Notes: generated from the sequence alone by a model not told the origin. DNA of 64,000 nucleotides from Antilocapra americana (GCA_007570785.1 ML660774.1:5697433-5761432); one strand, 5' to 3'; shown: positions 13,681 through 26,211, numbered from the stretch's first letter. Made by a program: numbers and translations.

Positions 13681-15183
13681 CACAGGGTGGGAAAGACAGT
13701 CATGACATACCAGGAGTAAGTGCCTTAGATAGAATTAGGGGATGAAAGAATTTTCTGGAAACTCCTTGTACACTTTTCACGTAGCTGCATCCCAGTATCC
13801 CCTTTACCCATTCATTTCTTAGGTATCTGTGGAGCTCCAGACATAAAGCTAAGCATTGTGTTCTACCTTGAAGCAGTGTTTTAAGAAGTCCCGGGCGTCA
13901 AGTCGCAAAACCCGCTGGTCCGTGTTCTGTGTTTTCTGTATTGCAGTGGAAAGGACACTGCTGACTTTGGAAAGACGGCATCCTGTCTGAGCCCAAAAAT
14001 GGACAGATTCCTACCAAATCTGAAACCAAATGTTCTCTATAGAAAGTATGTTGACACAGAACTTTTCTACTAGTCTAGTTAATGTCTAAGCGGTTTCTGC
14101 ATGTGTATTTAACCTGTTTTGAAGCCTTAAAGATCCCTAAAGGAAGCATCCTCGCATGAACAATACCGTTTGTAAATGCTTTCAAAATGCATTAATTTAA
14201 GCAGTCTTGACGAATTCTTTCTGTACTTACATGCTAAGAAGGCATCCCAAACTATTGAAGACCAGTGATTCTAGAATAAACTTCATGGGTGATTTGATTT
14301 CTCTTTCAATGCTTTTATAATGTTTCTTTATTTACTATGCAAATCTCCAGGGTACTAATTTGAGGATCCCCTGACACAGAAAGTCATTTACACAGAGGAA
14401 GAGGAAATGCACTTCTGAGGTTTAAAGACAAGTGGCAATAAATACATAAAAATTCTATTTTCTCTTGCAGAAACAAAAGTAAACTTTGTGTTAAATAATT
14501 TAGAAACTCTTTGAAAGTTAAGAGTCTTCAGTTCCACTCACATTGATAAGAAATGTATTTCTGAGTAATATATCGTTGTTTTCAACCATGTCTCAAAGTT
14601 ACATTTTACTCTAAGAAAAATAATGATTTCAGAGTGGCTCAAGCCTAGTCCTTGAAAGAATTCTTTTCCAGGATCAGCAGAGCAGGTAGACATCATGTAC
14701 TGATACCACAGATTTTGGAAACTGAAACAGAGGTGTCTAATTTGAAGTCAACATGTTTCTAACTTCTTGTCTTGATCCACGTTTTCAATGTAAAAGGCGC
14801 AGAGTCAAATCCCATTTCCTATTCAGAAATGACCCAACCACTTTGAATAAGCCTTTAACACATTTTCCAGGTTGAGGTTTGCGATAATTTCCAACTTGTA
14901 TTTATTTTTTACCATTTGTTTCTTAGCCGTGAGTCTTTGTCCCAGGTACTTTTTTCTATGAGACTCACTTTCCACATTGGCACAATAGTCACTGTTTTCT
15001 TTATTTCATAATATTTGTGGAGCAACAAGCCTGTGCCAGGAACTTTGTAAGTCCTGAAAAGACTGAGGCGAATGAGACTTTGTGGAGTTTACATTCTAAC
15101 CAGAGAAGACAGACTGCAGACTTACGCTGTGGATGTACCATTTGTATCCATCCACATTCATCTGCCAGATAAATGACTTCTTC

Positions 15184-15202
15184 TTTTTTTTTTTTTTTTT
15201 TT
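15184..15202. repeat. Poly-T tract
   Basis: Nineteen T in a row, probably the tail of a minus-strand retroelement. The flanking sequence to about 15240 is not clearly assignable. Confidence 0.7.
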
Positions 15203-15589
15203 ACTATTTCTGTCTATATTTTATTTGAAACTCTCAACCCTAGGAACTTCACTCGGGTAATTTGAGCCTTTCCCCCATCCCCGACCCCTGGCATGATGCT
15301 GTGAGCACAGCGAGCTGCCCGTCATGCTTTGAGTCTTCACCCAGACGCTGGTCTCTGTCTGTCCCCTCAGCATCGGTCACAGTATGACTGCTGTGACGGC
15401 CTGCATCCCTGTCTGCACGGCTTCTTTGCAGTGACAGCAGCACACTGTCTCCTTTTTCTGCTGCTCTAGAAGCCACGGAAGTCATTCCGCTTCCCACAAA
15501 CTGCACGGAGCTGCAGGAATCTCAGGAGGTTCTCTGCAGTGTGCGTTGGACATTTAACCTGACGCTGGGTGTAAACATGTCATGTACGT

Positions 15590-15738
15590 GACTCATTTAG
15601 TCCTCAAAACATGCCTTCATAATAGGTAATGTTTTATTGCCATTTTATAGGTGATAAAACCAACACACAGAAAATTTGAGTAATTTAGAAACATTATCCA
15701 GCTAATTATAGGTGAAGTCTGGATTGGAACCCAGGCGT
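15590..15738 (-). repeat. MIR SINE (reverse)
   Basis: The plus strand shows the reversed MIR pattern: 'cctcaaaacatgccttcataataggtaatgttttattgccattttataggtgataaaac' followed by 'ggtgaagtctggattggaacccaggc'. A Bov-tA copy abuts its end at 15739. Confidence 0.75.
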
Positions 15739-15942
15739 GGGCTTCCCTGGTGGTTCAGACGGTAAAGAATCTGCCTACAGTGCAGGAGACGTGGGTTCAA
15801 TCCCTGGTTCAGGAAGATCCCCTGGAGAAGGGCATGGCAACCCACTCCAGTATTCTTGCCTGGGAAACCCCGTGGACAGAGGAGCCTGGCGGCTGCACTC
15901 CATAGGGTCGCAGAGAATCAGACATGCTGAGTGACCAACACG
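15739..15942 (+). repeat. Bov-tA SINE, full length
   Basis: Starts 'gggcttccctggtggttcag' (tRNA-like A box), has 'gggttcaatccctgg' (B box), then the ruminant tail ending 'agacatgctgagtgaccaaca'. It accounts for the ORF at 15737-15934. Confidence 0.95.
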
Positions 15943-16169
15943 TTCATCTTCGTCTGCTTACAGAGCCCACGTGCTTGATAACTAGGCTGAATATCAGCGT
16001 GGTAGCAGGTGCCGAAACACTGCTTCCAGCTTACCGTTTAATTCAGGTTATAAACTTTAAAGTTTGCTTTCTAAAGTAGTTCTCTGGGGGGAAATGGACC
16101 TCATAATGTGGTCATTAGTATGAGTTGCTTGTCATCTGCATGTGTTCTAGTTTTGTGGTTGACAAAGCC

Positions 16170-16325
16170 TTTTTAGATGCGTTAACTTCTTTACAGCTTT
16201 GTAAGGTAAGTAAATCATTCGCTTCACTTTACACATGAAAACAGGATCCTAAATTTAGGAAATGTTAGATCAGGAACTTAAACCTGGATCTCCTGATTTC
16301 TGATCTAGAATTCTTTCCATGATGA
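16170..16325 (-). repeat. MIR SINE (reverse), diverged
   Basis: 'ttcactttacacatgaaaacagg' followed by 'gatcaggaacttaaacctggatctcctgatttctgatctagaattctttccatgatgac' follows the reverse MIR layout. Confidence 0.65.
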
Positions 16326-16483
16326 CTTTTACCGTATCTGCACATCAGCTATTCACTTAAAAATTTTCCTGGAAATGGGTTCTCTGTGACCTAAATCCCT
16401 AGTCAGCCTTGCCTAAGCAGTAATATGTTGTTAAGTCATAGGCTTGCTTCTTCTCTCATTTCTCAACACTTACGTGGTGCTGG

Positions 16484-16642
16484 TCGTTGTTGTTGTTCAG
16501 TCACTAAGTCGTGTCCAACTCTTTTGCACCCCATGGACTGCAGCCCACTGGGCTCCTGTGTCTATGGGATTTCCCAGGGATCCGACCCACGTCTCCTGCA
16601 TTGGCAGGTGGGTTCTTTGCCACTGGGGCACCTGGGAAGCCC
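16484..16642 (-). repeat. Bov-A2/Bov-tA SINE, internally deleted
   Basis: The plus strand reads 'ttcagtcactaagtcgtgtc' to 'gccactggggcacctgggaagccc', the reverse complement of the ruminant SINE, lacking the middle part. It appears to sit inside a MIR whose remainder follows. Confidence 0.9.
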
Positions 16643-16845
16643 TACATCGTGCTTACTGTACCCCAGGTACTTTACAGTAAGAACATTAACTCGTTTAAGC
16701 CTAATAACAGCTGGGACAGATAGATACGATTCTTGTTTTCCATACTGAGAAACCAAAACACGTGTCCTTCCCCAAGGACACGTACCTAGTGAAGTAAACC
16801 AGGATTTGAACCTCAGCAATCTACCTTCTAGGTTCTGTCCTTTAA
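16643..16845 (-). repeat. MIR SINE (reverse), split by younger SINE
   Basis: 'gtgcttactgtaccccaggtactttacagtaagaacattaactcg' and 'aaaccaggatttgaacctcagcaatctaccttctaggttctgtcctttaac' follow reverse MIR. The start (about 16466-16483) lies on the other side of the inserted SINE. Confidence 0.75.
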
Positions 16846-16849
16846 CTCT

Positions 16850-17053
16850 TGTTCGCTGAGTCGCTTCAGTTGTGTCCCACTCTGTGTGCACCAGGCTCCT
16901 CTGTCCGTGGGATTCTCCAGGCCAGAATACTGGAGTAGGTTCCCATGCCTCCTCCAGGGGATTTTCTTGACCCAGGGATTGAACCCCTGTCTCTTTTGTC
17001 TCCGGCCTTGGCAGGGAGGTTCTTTACCACCTTAATGACACCTGGGAAGCCCC
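16850..17053 (-). repeat. Bov-tA SINE
   Basis: Reverse complement of a full Bov-tA copy, from 'cgctgagtcgcttcagttgtgtc' to 'cacctgggaagcccc'. The short direct repeat CCTTTAAC/CCTTTAAC on either side is a likely target-site duplication. Confidence 0.93.
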
Positions 17054-17561
17054 TTTAACCCCCTTAACTTGTTTGGTATATTCAGTCTATTTTCCAATAG
17101 CCATTAAAACAAATTTATAATTTAAAATATTCAGCTGTATCCCATCTAAAATCATCTTGCATGCAGACTGTTTTGAATCATGATAGAATACTCCAGATTA
17201 TTTCCTATAGTCTCCTGCATAGGACAGAGAGCAGAGTCTGTTGACCTCACTGGACATGTTATTAGGGAAAATAATAGAAAAGGTTAGGACACAAAGTAAA
17301 AACACAGTAAGATACTCACATACTATGAAATTTCAAACATGGTGCTTTTTTCTCAATTTGAGGACATTTAATGTTCATAGGAATCTTAAAATTAGTCATC
17401 TTTTGTAAAGAATTCCCAGTCACTCCTTTTGTGTGGTCACTCAATTTCTGCCTAGATGTTTTCAAAGTAAGAGAGCAGAGCACTTTTAGAGGCAACTTCC
17501 CCACTGTCATTCAGCTGAAATCATTAGGGACTCTTTCTCTGTGTGTGCCTCTGTATCCTCA

Positions 17562-17746
17562 ACGGCTCAGTCGTGTCTGACTCTATAGCTCTGTGGACTC
17601 CAGCCCTCCAGGCTTCTCTGTCCATGGGATTTTTCAGACAAGAATACTGGAGCGGGTTGCCATTTCCTACTCCAGGGATCGAACCCAAAACTCTTGCATC
17701 TCCTGCATTGGCAGGCAGATTCTGTACCATTGCACCACCTGGGAAG
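17562..17746 (-). repeat. Bov-tA SINE
   Basis: Reverse complement copy from 'ggctcagtcgtgtctgactc' to 'caccacctgggaag'. ORFs at 17524-17787 on both strands are this SINE. Confidence 0.93.
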
Positions 17747-18481
17747 TTGATCTAAAAACTTGCTTCCCTAGCCTCTTCATTCACTGAGGCTGGTTTTAGA
17801 AAGTGTTCTGTATTTTCTTCCCTTTCTCCATCCCTCACCCCAGCAGACTTCCTTTGCTAGTTATGTTTGACATAAGCAAAAGATAAAATTAGTTTGCCTC
17901 CCTTGAAAACTGGCCAGCCGCCTGCGGCCAAGCTTGACGGTACTCGATATGGCTGGTGGGGGGTGGGACAGGTGAGAATTTTCTAAGCACATCCAGGAAA
18001 GAAAGCAGCCTGTTCCACGTGATGGTTTGTGCTTGTGTGTGTAGGCGTACATAACCTCACCTGGAGCAAAGCCACATGCAGGTATAAAGACATGTCATTG
18101 CTTTCCTTCAGCGAAATGTGAAGGAGTCCTGAAGGCAGTTCATAAAGGGAACTTCCAGAATGGTTCTGAACAGGAAAATGATGTGATTAAAACTCCTCTG
18201 CAGTCTCTCCAGACACCTACTGGAAGGGACAGGAGTCATTTGTGTGTGTGACTCCTCCTCTCTTCATTACAAATCAGTCTCTTCAAAGTCATGTTTCCAA
18301 GTTGGGTTTTTAGGTTAAAATATTTTCTCAATGTCTCGTATTTTTTTTTTTTTTATTCTGTGTAGTAAATGATTTTAAAGCCAGAGAGAGACAGGACGAG
18401 AGGTGCGCGCGTGCCTCGCTGTCTCTGTCTCTCCGACCACCGTGTATCTGTGTCTGACAATGGTTTTCTCCTGTCCTGCAG

Positions 18482-18720
18482 GCATTTCCTATTCAAAACT
18501 GGAACAGGGACCACACCGCTGTTCAGCACTGCCACCCCAGGATACACGATGGCCTCTGGCTCTGTTTACTCGCCACCTACTCGGCCACTGCCTAGAAACA
18601 CCCTGTCAAGAAGTGCTTTTAAATTCAAGAAGTCGTCAAAGTACTGTAGCTGGAAATGTACCGCCCTGTGCGCTGTAGGGGTCTCAGTGCTCCTGGCAAT
18701 ACTGCTGTCGTATTTTATAG
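18482..18720 (+). CDS. TENM3: TENM3 coding exon: end of cytoplasmic region and transmembrane helix
   Basis: This 239 bp exon encodes about 79 residues of teneurin-3, a type II single-pass adhesion protein of neurons that binds latrophilins and other teneurins across synapses. It begins with the last base of an Arg codon ([10 protein letters not shown] follows), contains a proline-rich SH3-ligand-like stretch ([11 protein letters not shown]), then a basic, cysteine-containing pre-membrane segment ([14 protein letters not shown]), and the hydrophobic helix from about 18660 ([20 protein letters not shown]). The acceptor is CAG at 18479-18481 after a pyrimidine-rich tract. The donor is GTAAGA at 18721. 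It ends in phase 1 and pairs with CA at 43533 to make Ala. The basic segment before the helix fits an N-in, C-out orientation. I assign TENM3 rather than TENM1/2/4 from recalled family sequence. Confidence 0.96.
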
Positions 18721-20811
18721 GTAAGAGCCCGTTTCTAGAACTCTTTCGTCTATACATCGGCACATTGCCTGAATGTTCAGTTGGTTTTATGTATTTATTT
18801 GGACAGGGCTCGTATTCAGAGGTTATACGTCGTCGGGGAGAAGCTGGTCCTGATGTATGATAAATGGTCATTCTGATTGTGTAGATAAATGGAGAAGCTG
18901 TGTTTGTGTGAAGTGCGAGGTCTGCCTTGGAGACTCACTAGAGCATCCATCTGCGTTGCATTTGTCCCTCGTGAGTGTGTTCACTTCTGTGACATTTCAT
19001 GTCCAGGAAGTAATTCATGCACTTGCAGGAATGGGCTCTGTGTAGGAATCCCCTTCAGGGCGGCCTCAGTAGGGAGCTCTCTGCTCCTCCTCGTGATGTT
19101 GCTCGTCTTTCAGCCAAGTCCACGGTCTAAGTGTAAAACCCATCACTCAGGGCCATCCTTGCACACTCAGGAACTTCTCTCCAGAGAGCTGTGCATCCGT
19201 AAAACAAGGGCTGGATGATGTACACGTCCCTCTATGTGGGTTTTCCACCTTTTCGGACGGAGTGTTGATCGTGGTTTTTTGTCACCTGACTGATTGGAGC
19301 TGCTAAGAGAAGTTGTGAATGTGCCTTTTCTTCAACTATTTCAGAACATAGATGAGCATTCAAGCTATTGGCAAATGGCTTATTCAAATGTCAGAAATGA
19401 CCATATCCAATCTTGATCTAAGTGTGTAGAGAAAGGCGTACGGCATCGAAAAGCAAATCATGTCCACCGAGATAAATCACAGGCTGTGTGTTTCGCCAAG
19501 AACAGCCAGTGATGCTTCCTCAGGTTTGCAGAGCTATTTGGGATGCTTGGTGAAATTCCATAAATGAATAAGTGGCACAGGGCTGTCTGTGGAACAGTAA
19601 GGCCCTTTTGTGGTTAACCGGTTTCTGTCTTTAGCTATAATACTGCTTAACTATGAATTATGTCCTTAGGAAGTGAAGTGACCATCTTGAGTCATGTCTT
19701 GAAGAGGAAAGTAGAATTTTAGAGCATGAAGGAACTTGAGATAGTTGAGTCGGGGGGAGCAATACGGTGCACGTTACCTACCCTGACTTTGGATTCTGTG
19801 ACCATGACTGACGTCACTCATGAACCTGGCACCCTTCCCACTAAACCTGCACACAGCCTGATCACCCTCATCACAGGGCTGGGCGCAGCCACTGTCCATC
19901 AGAGGTGAAAACAAGATGAGACCTTTCTATTGTTTTTCAGTCGTCCAAGTTAACTGCCTCCTTGTAAAGGTGGTCAAACCAGGGACCAAAAGGGTTGTCA
20001 CTCGCTGAGATCACACACAAATGATACATTGCTGTGCTGTTTTGTAACACTCGTGGTACACAGGGATGTCACAACAGCAGTCAGCCTTCACAAGCAGATT
20101 CCTAGTATTTAGCTAGAAAATATCCAGCCTTGAAGAGCGTCTCTTCTGGTTAACTGTTTGTTCATTATTTATATATGTCAACACTGTGCTGCTAGAAAAT
20201 TTTAAATGGTTTCTCAAATGTAGCAGTCATAAATGGGATGTAATAAATTAAGCATATTAGTAGGGGATTTTTTTCCTGTAGTACATACTAAACCGATAGA
20301 TAAGTACTATGCAGGGTTGGAATTCCACGTCTATGTTGCTGATGTGTTGTCCGACATCGTTTCTGATCTTAACTGCCTGTGTCCTGTTAAATATTTATTT
20401 AATAGGTTGTTAAATGCTTTGAATATCAGCTCTGCTACCATTTAATTTTATTTACCCTGTGCGATTAGGAAGAAAAATAGCATTTTAATGTGAGATCAGA
20501 TCACTATTATTTGTGAGCCTTTCCTCCTTGCCTGGATCCATCAGTGAATATAATTGAATATCAGACTCCTAAATACTCAAAATGTTCCTTTTTTTCAAAT
20601 TATCAGTTTTTACTGTTTCATGGTTAGCATCCTACTTTAAACCTCTCCCTTTGATTTTATCTTTATATGCAGGGAAATCATACAAATTATATTTTTAAAA
20701 TACCCACGTACTCTTGTCAGTTTAACAGATATTTGTTGAACATTTGTTGTGATTTAGTTGCTGTGCTGGAAATTAAGGTGATACAATCCAAGTGTTATCT
20801 GACAAAATTAC

Positions 20812-21165
20812 TATTTTTTTTTCTTGGAGTATAATTGCTTTACAGTGTTGTATTAGTTTCTGCTGTACAATGAAGGGAATCAGCTGTGTATATATATAAT
20901 ATGTATGTATATATATACATATATTCCCTCCCCCACCCCCATCCCACCCATCTAGATTATCACAGAGCACCAATCTGAGCGCCCTGTGCTGTACAGCAGG
21001 TCCCTGCTAGCTATCTGTTCTATACACAGTAGTGTATGTTTATCAGTGCTCCTCCCCAAATTCATCCCACCTTCTCCTTCCAACCTCCGTGTCCACAAGT
21101 CCATTCTCTATGTCTGCGTCTCTGTTCCTGCCCTGCAAGAGGATCATCAGCACAGTATATATGGA
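20812..21165 (-). repeat. L1 3' end with internal TA-rich microsatellite
   Basis: The plus strand runs from T-rich 'tttttttttcttggagtataattgc' through 'ttacagtgttgtattagtttctgctgtacaa' and 'ccctgtgctgtacagcaggtccctgctagc' to 'ctgcaagaggatcatcagcac', the reverse complement of an artiodactyl L1 3' region. A (TA)n-rich stretch lies at 20889-20923. Confidence 0.85.
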
Positions 21166-21831
21166 GTCTAGAAAAATTACTTTTATCATCAAAGAATTAA
21201 GCCATCCTTTTATTGCTTTACTTCAGCACACAAATATACTTGGAATTTTCACTGGTCTTTCTGTGCTTAAACAACTCCCATTCTTAACACAGTGATTTCT
21301 TTGCTGTTGTTTAGGTCAGGTAAAGAATTTCACTTCTTCATCAGTTAGCATGATAAATCTTCTTGAGAGTGAAGATACTGCCTTTACCCTTGAAAAACAG
21401 AGGAGGACACTTTTCTCTCTGGGAGGGCTGTCCTTTTCTATTGAGTGGTGTAGAGCCGGGAGGGAGATTTGTCCAGGCAGATCAGCCTGATAAACCCTAG
21501 AATCAATGGGGAGACCAATGTCATCATCAGATTGACCTTACCACCTCTCACAAAAGCGCAGCCATCCTTAAATTGTTTCCATTCGCATAGAGGTCCCCTT
21601 CCCTCGTATTGACTGTCAATATAAAGTCAAAGCCTTAAAGAAATAAAGAGCCTAAGGGATTATTTATCTCCTAGAATTTTCTCTCTCACCTTCCAGTAAG
21701 GTCAAGAGAAGTTATGAGAATGTAGCATTTACCAGTCTCTTCTCTAAGGTAGAATTATCTCGGAACAGTCAGAAACGAAGGGAGAAAGGAGACACACTTT
21801 GTGTTTGGTGGTTTTTCCTATCTCAGGGACA

Positions 21832-22020
21832 AAGTGAAAGTCGATCAGTCATAGCCAGCTCATTACAACCCTATGGACTGTGTAGCCTGCCAGGCTCCTC
21901 TGTCCATGGGATTTCCCAGGCAAGAATACTGGAGTGGGTTCCTATTTCCTTCTCCAGGGGACCTTCCTAACCCAGGGATCAGATCTAGGTTTCCTGCGTT
22001 ACATTCAGATTCCTATTCCT
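21832..22020 (-). repeat. Bov-tA SINE, diverged
   Basis: 'gtgaaagtcgatcagtcatagcc' through 'ctcctctgtccatgggatttcccaggcaagaatactggagtgggttcc' to 'cctgcgttacattcagattc': reverse SINE with a degraded tRNA-like end. Confidence 0.88.
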
Positions 22021-22149
22021 AACCAAAATTTCAGAGATAGAAGCTGAAAAGAAAGTGAAAATTAATTCCCGTAGGTCAGTGTTATATCTTTGCATAGGTA
22101 ACTGCTGTTAACTTTCTGGTGTCCACCCTTTCAAATATTTGTCCACGCA

Positions 22150-22167
22150 CATATATATATATATACA
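22150..22167. repeat. (AT)n microsatellite
   Basis: Short AT dinucleotide run directly before a Bov-tA copy. Confidence 0.85.
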
Positions 22168-22169
22168 CT

Positions 22170-22370
22170 AGGCTTTCCTGGTAGCTCAGATGGTAAAGAA
22201 TCTGCCTGCAATGTGGGAGACCCGGGTTCGATTTCTGGGTCAGGAAGATCCCCTGGAGAAGGAAATGGCAACCTGCTCCATTATTCTTGCCTGGAAATCC
22301 TATAGACAGAGGAGCCTGGCAGGCTACAGTCCATGGGGCCGCAGAGTCAGTCACGACTGAGCAACTAACC
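22170..22370 (+). repeat. Bov-tA SINE
   Basis: 'ggctttcctggtagctcagatgg' through 'gggttcgatttctggg' to 'cacgactgagcaactaac'. Full-length plus-strand copy. Confidence 0.95.
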
Positions 22371-22449
22371 CACACACATATACACCTAGAAGTCCATATT
22401 TTTAATGCATTTTGTACCAGATTTTTCTCATTCGCTAACCTCTCATTTT

Positions 22450-22566
22450 GGAGAAGGGAATGGCAACTCACTCCAGTATTCTTGCCTGGAAAATTCCATG
22501 GACAGAGGAGCCTGGTGGACTACAATCCATAAGGTCGCAGAGGAAGACACGTCTGAGTGACTAACA
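22450..22566 (+). repeat. Bov-tA SINE, 5'-truncated
   Basis: Starts at 'ggagaagggaatggcaactc', lacking the tRNA-like head, and ends 'gtctgagtgactaac' with a CA-rich tail. Confidence 0.92.
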
Positions 22567-23979
22567 CACACACAAACTATCATGTAGCACCTATTTTTAA
22601 TTAACCAATTTCCAAAAATGAATGACCATTTTCTTATGCACTTTGGTGTGTGTTTGTGTGTGCAGGGTGTCTTCCGTCGATGAAATTTTTGATGAGAATA
22701 AATTCTTTGAAAGAAATTTTCTGTGCCAAAGCATGGGCATGTCTTAAATTCAGCACACCAGGTCCAGGTTGCCCTCAGTGTATACGGCTGTCAGTGCTAT
22801 ATATAATCAATATTTGTAATTCTTAGCAGTCTCTTAGGTTAAAATAGTTCATTATCATTTTCATTTTTTACTAGTAGAGCTGAATATCTTTTCAAACACT
22901 TATTGACCATTTTTAATTTTTCTGTATGTGTATGAATAGCCTAGTTTCCTCCATTTTTCTTTCGGGGTTTTTATTCTTTTTTAGGGGGCAGTTGTACATG
23001 TTGATTAAGGATATGAATCATCTGTCATCTGTTATATACTCTTCCAATTTATTCTGAACTTTGATTTTGGTGATCTTGCCATACACTATATGGAATTTTT
23101 TAAATAGTCAAAGTTATTAATTTTTTCTTGTCATTTCTAGTGTTCATGTTATACCTATAAAATTCTTATTTACTCCAAGTATTATTTTTGAGAAGTCACT
23201 TAAAATTTTTCTTCTGGTACTTCTGTGGCTTTTTAGTAACCCATTTTCAGGTCAGCATTTTTCTCATCACTCCGCTCAGCATTAGAGGTTCAAATTAGCC
23301 CTTTCTTATAGAAACTCCCAGTCAAGTGATAAAGACGTATGCAAATGTATGTATACTGTACACTTTTAACAGTACATGCTTTCCTAACAACTTTATCCAA
23401 ATGAGCAAAAAGAGAGAGAAAAGGAAAGAAGGAAACACTTGCCCCTGGCTGAAGATGTTGGGGGAAGACTTGAGGTAGGAATAGCAGGTGATGTTTGAGA
23501 GTCGTGGAGGAGTTCAGTTCATGGGGCTTGACGTCAGAATGGCTGGTGGGAGATTGCTGTGAGAGAAGGTCGTCCAAGGTGGGGAAGGAAGACGCATGAA
23601 CTGTCCAGAATGGTGCCTATGGAGGCTCACGATGTGCCACCACTGTGTTCGAAGCTGCCTATAAATTTCCTCCCTTCGTTTTTTCCAGCAGCCCCATGAG
23701 TTATCATCTCTGTTTAACAAATAGGGTAGTCTTAGAAAGGCACTTCACCTTAAAGTCACAAAGGCCAGTAAATGATGGAAGCCGGACTGGACACTACGAA
23801 GGATCCCAGGACATTATCTACGAGGCCTCCTATGAGGGTTTTGAAGAACTGAAAAGAGGGAAGAAACTGAAGAAATGGAAGCATTGTAGGGAGGAAGCAT
23901 CACATTTATGTTTTGAAAAGTTGCTCTACTGGCATTCCAAAATACTAGGACAGAAAGTCCAAATGGGCTTTTCAGACTG

Positions 23980-24115
23980 AGCAGCTCCTAGGAATCACCT
24001 GGGGATCTTGTTAACATGCGCGTTCCTGATTCAGCAGATCCAGTGTGAGAACAGTCTGTGTTTCAAACAGGCTCTCTGGTGATGGTGTGATCCACTGCAG
24101 TGCGGTCAGATGCGG
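23980..24115 (+). repeat. MER5A-like DNA transposon fragment
   Basis: 'ggaatcacctggggatcttgttaacatgcg' followed by 'ttcctgattcagcagatcc' follows the MER5A interior. The terminal inverted repeats are not intact. Confidence 0.7.
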
Positions 24116-24249
24116 TACTTGGTACAGGAAGCGCTTCTATGGTGTCCAGTTCATAGCTGCTAGACACAGGTGACTAGAGAGCCCTTGCAAAGTGGCTGGT
24201 GTAACTGAGCAACTGGAGTTTAGATTTTAGTATTGTTAATTAATTTGAA

Positions 24250-24462
24250 GGGCTTCCCAGGTGGCACAGTGGTAAAGAATCTGCCTGCCAGTGCAAGACA
24301 AGAGACGCAGGTTCAATCCCTGGGTGGGGAAGATCCCCTGGAGTAGGAAATAGCAACCCACTCCAGTCTTCTAGCCTGGAAAATCCCATGAACAGGAGAG
24401 CCTGGCAAGCTAGTCCAGGAGGTCACAAAGGGTCAGGCACATCTAAGGGACTAAGCACACAC
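24250..24462 (+). repeat. Bov-tA SINE
   Basis: 'gggcttcccaggtggcacagtgg' to 'atctaagggactaagcacac'. A full copy with a CA-rich tail. Confidence 0.94.
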
Positions 24463-24924
24463 ATGCACACAATTACTTTGATCTCAAAAAGCTACATGTT
24501 TGACTGGACAGTACAAAAGTAGACAACGCTATCAGAAAACTAGTCTAGGTGGGAGATCTTGAAGCCATGTTGTGACAGAGGAGTGAGCAGAAACCATGAA
24601 GAATTCAGAAACTATGATGAAGCTGATTCATAATAGAATAGATGGGCCATGATTTATTGTATCCCAGTCCTTAAAAATCGAGTGTCTATGCATATGGCAG
24701 ACCTCTTTTCAACAGGGTCACATGTGGTTTTCTTTAGACCACTGAGCTCCCAATTAAGATCCTTCTCTAATACATTAATCTTTAAGTTGATATGCCTTTC
24801 CACAGTGAAAATTCTCCTGATTATTGAATATAAAGGTTAGGTTCAATGATAATGGTTAGTCATACAGCCCTATCCAAAAAATTAGCTGTCCCACTTTTTC
24901 TGGGCCCTAATTTACTCCATCTTG

Positions 24925-25406
24925 TAGAGACATTCCTTTGCCAGTAAAGGTCCTTCTAGTCAAAGCTATAGTTTTTCCAGTAGTCGTGTATGGATATTGG
25001 ACAGTAAAGAAAGCTGATAGCCAAAGAATTGATGCTTTTGAACTGTGGTGTTGGAGAAGACTGTTGAGAGTCCCTTGGACTGCAAGGAGATCCAACCAGT
25101 CCATCCTAAAGGAGATCAGTCTGGGTGTTCATTGGAAGGACTGATGCTGAAGCTGAAACTCCAATACTTTGGCCACCTGATGCAAAGAACTAACTCATTG
25201 GGAAAGACCCTGATTCTGGGACAGATTAAAGGCAGGAGGAGAAGGGGATGACAGAGGATGAAACGGTTAGATGGCATCACCGACTCAATGGACATGAGTT
25301 TGAGCAAACTCCAGGAGTTGGTGATGGAGAGGGGAGCCTGACGTGCTGCAGTCCATGGGGTTGCAAAGAGTCAGATGCAACTGAGCAGCTGAACTGAACT
25401 GAACTG
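24925..25406 (+). mobile_element. BovB (RTE) LINE 3' end with ACTGA tail
   Basis: This is a 5'-truncated BovB retrotransposon. The reading frame at 24938-25144 encodes a remnant of the C-terminal end of the RTE reverse-transcriptase polyprotein, including FELWCWRRLLRVPWTARRSN. Frame breaks follow. The downstream part, 'caggaggagaaggggatgacagaggatg' to 'gcagctgaactgaactgaactg', is the BovB 3' end shared with ruminant SINEs and finishes in the typical short tandem tail. It is dead and cannot mobilise itself. Confidence 0.93.
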
Positions 25407-25923
25407 TTTTTAATCTGAAAATCATGAAGATGGTCAATAGTCAGCAGTTATTCACCAGAGAATGGATAGAAAGGAGATAGTTTTTTTGTTACTATTGCTT
25501 CTGCTTCTGCTCACAGTTAAGGGATGAGTAGGCATCTTGATTATTGTTCTTTACTCACAGAAGACTTTTTTTGCTAGGTGGGAGATACCCTGACGTTTTT
25601 ACTTTCTTACACATTGAAATTTGCCCACAAATCTTATCATAAAATGTAAACATCATTGAAATGTTATGAAATACTGGTAAAAATACATTGAAATGACTAT
25701 GTTACCACCAGGGACAACTCCAACAAATAAAGCCAAACTTCAAGTAACACCATTATGGACACAACCTCATTGACGTGACCATATACTGCTAGGCAGAGTC
25801 TGAAAATTCACAGAATTATCATCGGAAATTCCATGTAGAGTAGCACCGAAAGAATTTGCACGTATAATTTAAACTTAAGGGAAACTCAAGAAAACAAAAG
25901 TCTTATCAAAATACACTATGCTT

Positions 25924-26100
25924 GGGACTTCCCTAGTTGTCCAGTGGTTGAGACTTCACCTTTCAGTCAGAGAGTGTGGGTTCAGTCCTTGATCGGGAGC
26001 TAAGATTCCACATGCCTTGTGGACAAAGAAACCAAACCATGAAACAGAGGTAATATTATAAAGAATTCAGTAAAGCTTTCAAAATGGTCTACATCAAAAA
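25924..26100 (+). repeat. CHR-type SINE
   Basis: 'gggacttccctagttgtccagtgg' head, 'gggttcagtccttgatcgggagctaagattcc' B-box region and 'aaagctttcaaaatggtctacatcaaaaa' tail. The tail matches that of the copy at 29737. Confidence 0.9.
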
Positions 26101-26211
26101 TTCTTTTTAAAAAATTACATCTGCTAGCATAGTTTCTCAATTTTTGGCCCTTTAGGCCAAGTTTACCACGACCCAGTAATCTTCATGACCAATTTTTTTT
26201 ATAACAGTTTA

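Larger units (their letters stand above)
1..18481 (+). other. TENM3: TENM3 intron, 3' part (upstream of the transmembrane exon)
   Basis: The exon at 18482 begins with the last base of a codon, so coding sequence precedes it and this stretch is intron in the transcript. It ends in a pyrimidine-rich tract and CAG at 18479-18481. Recognised repeats are listed separately: SINEs near 0.48, 6.3, 8.1, 15.7, 16.5, 16.9 and 17.6 kb, a MER5-type element at 9.8 kb, an L1 end at 12.6 kb and MIR copies. I recognise nothing in about 770-4690, 4920-6330, 6460-8100, 9900-12570 and 12920-15180, apart from the GC-richer patches noted under findings. Confidence 0.85.

Noticed and set aside
15739..15812. tRNA-like sequences at SINE heads (this and all other Bov-tA/CHR copies) as tRNA genes
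   Set aside because: They are tRNA-derived SINE promoters with decayed A/B boxes and no cloverleaf. The rest of the SINE follows directly.
24938..25144. Reverse-transcriptase-like ORF as an active gene
   Set aside because: Only the C-terminal end of a BovB polyprotein, 5'-truncated and frame-broken. A retrotransposon fossil.
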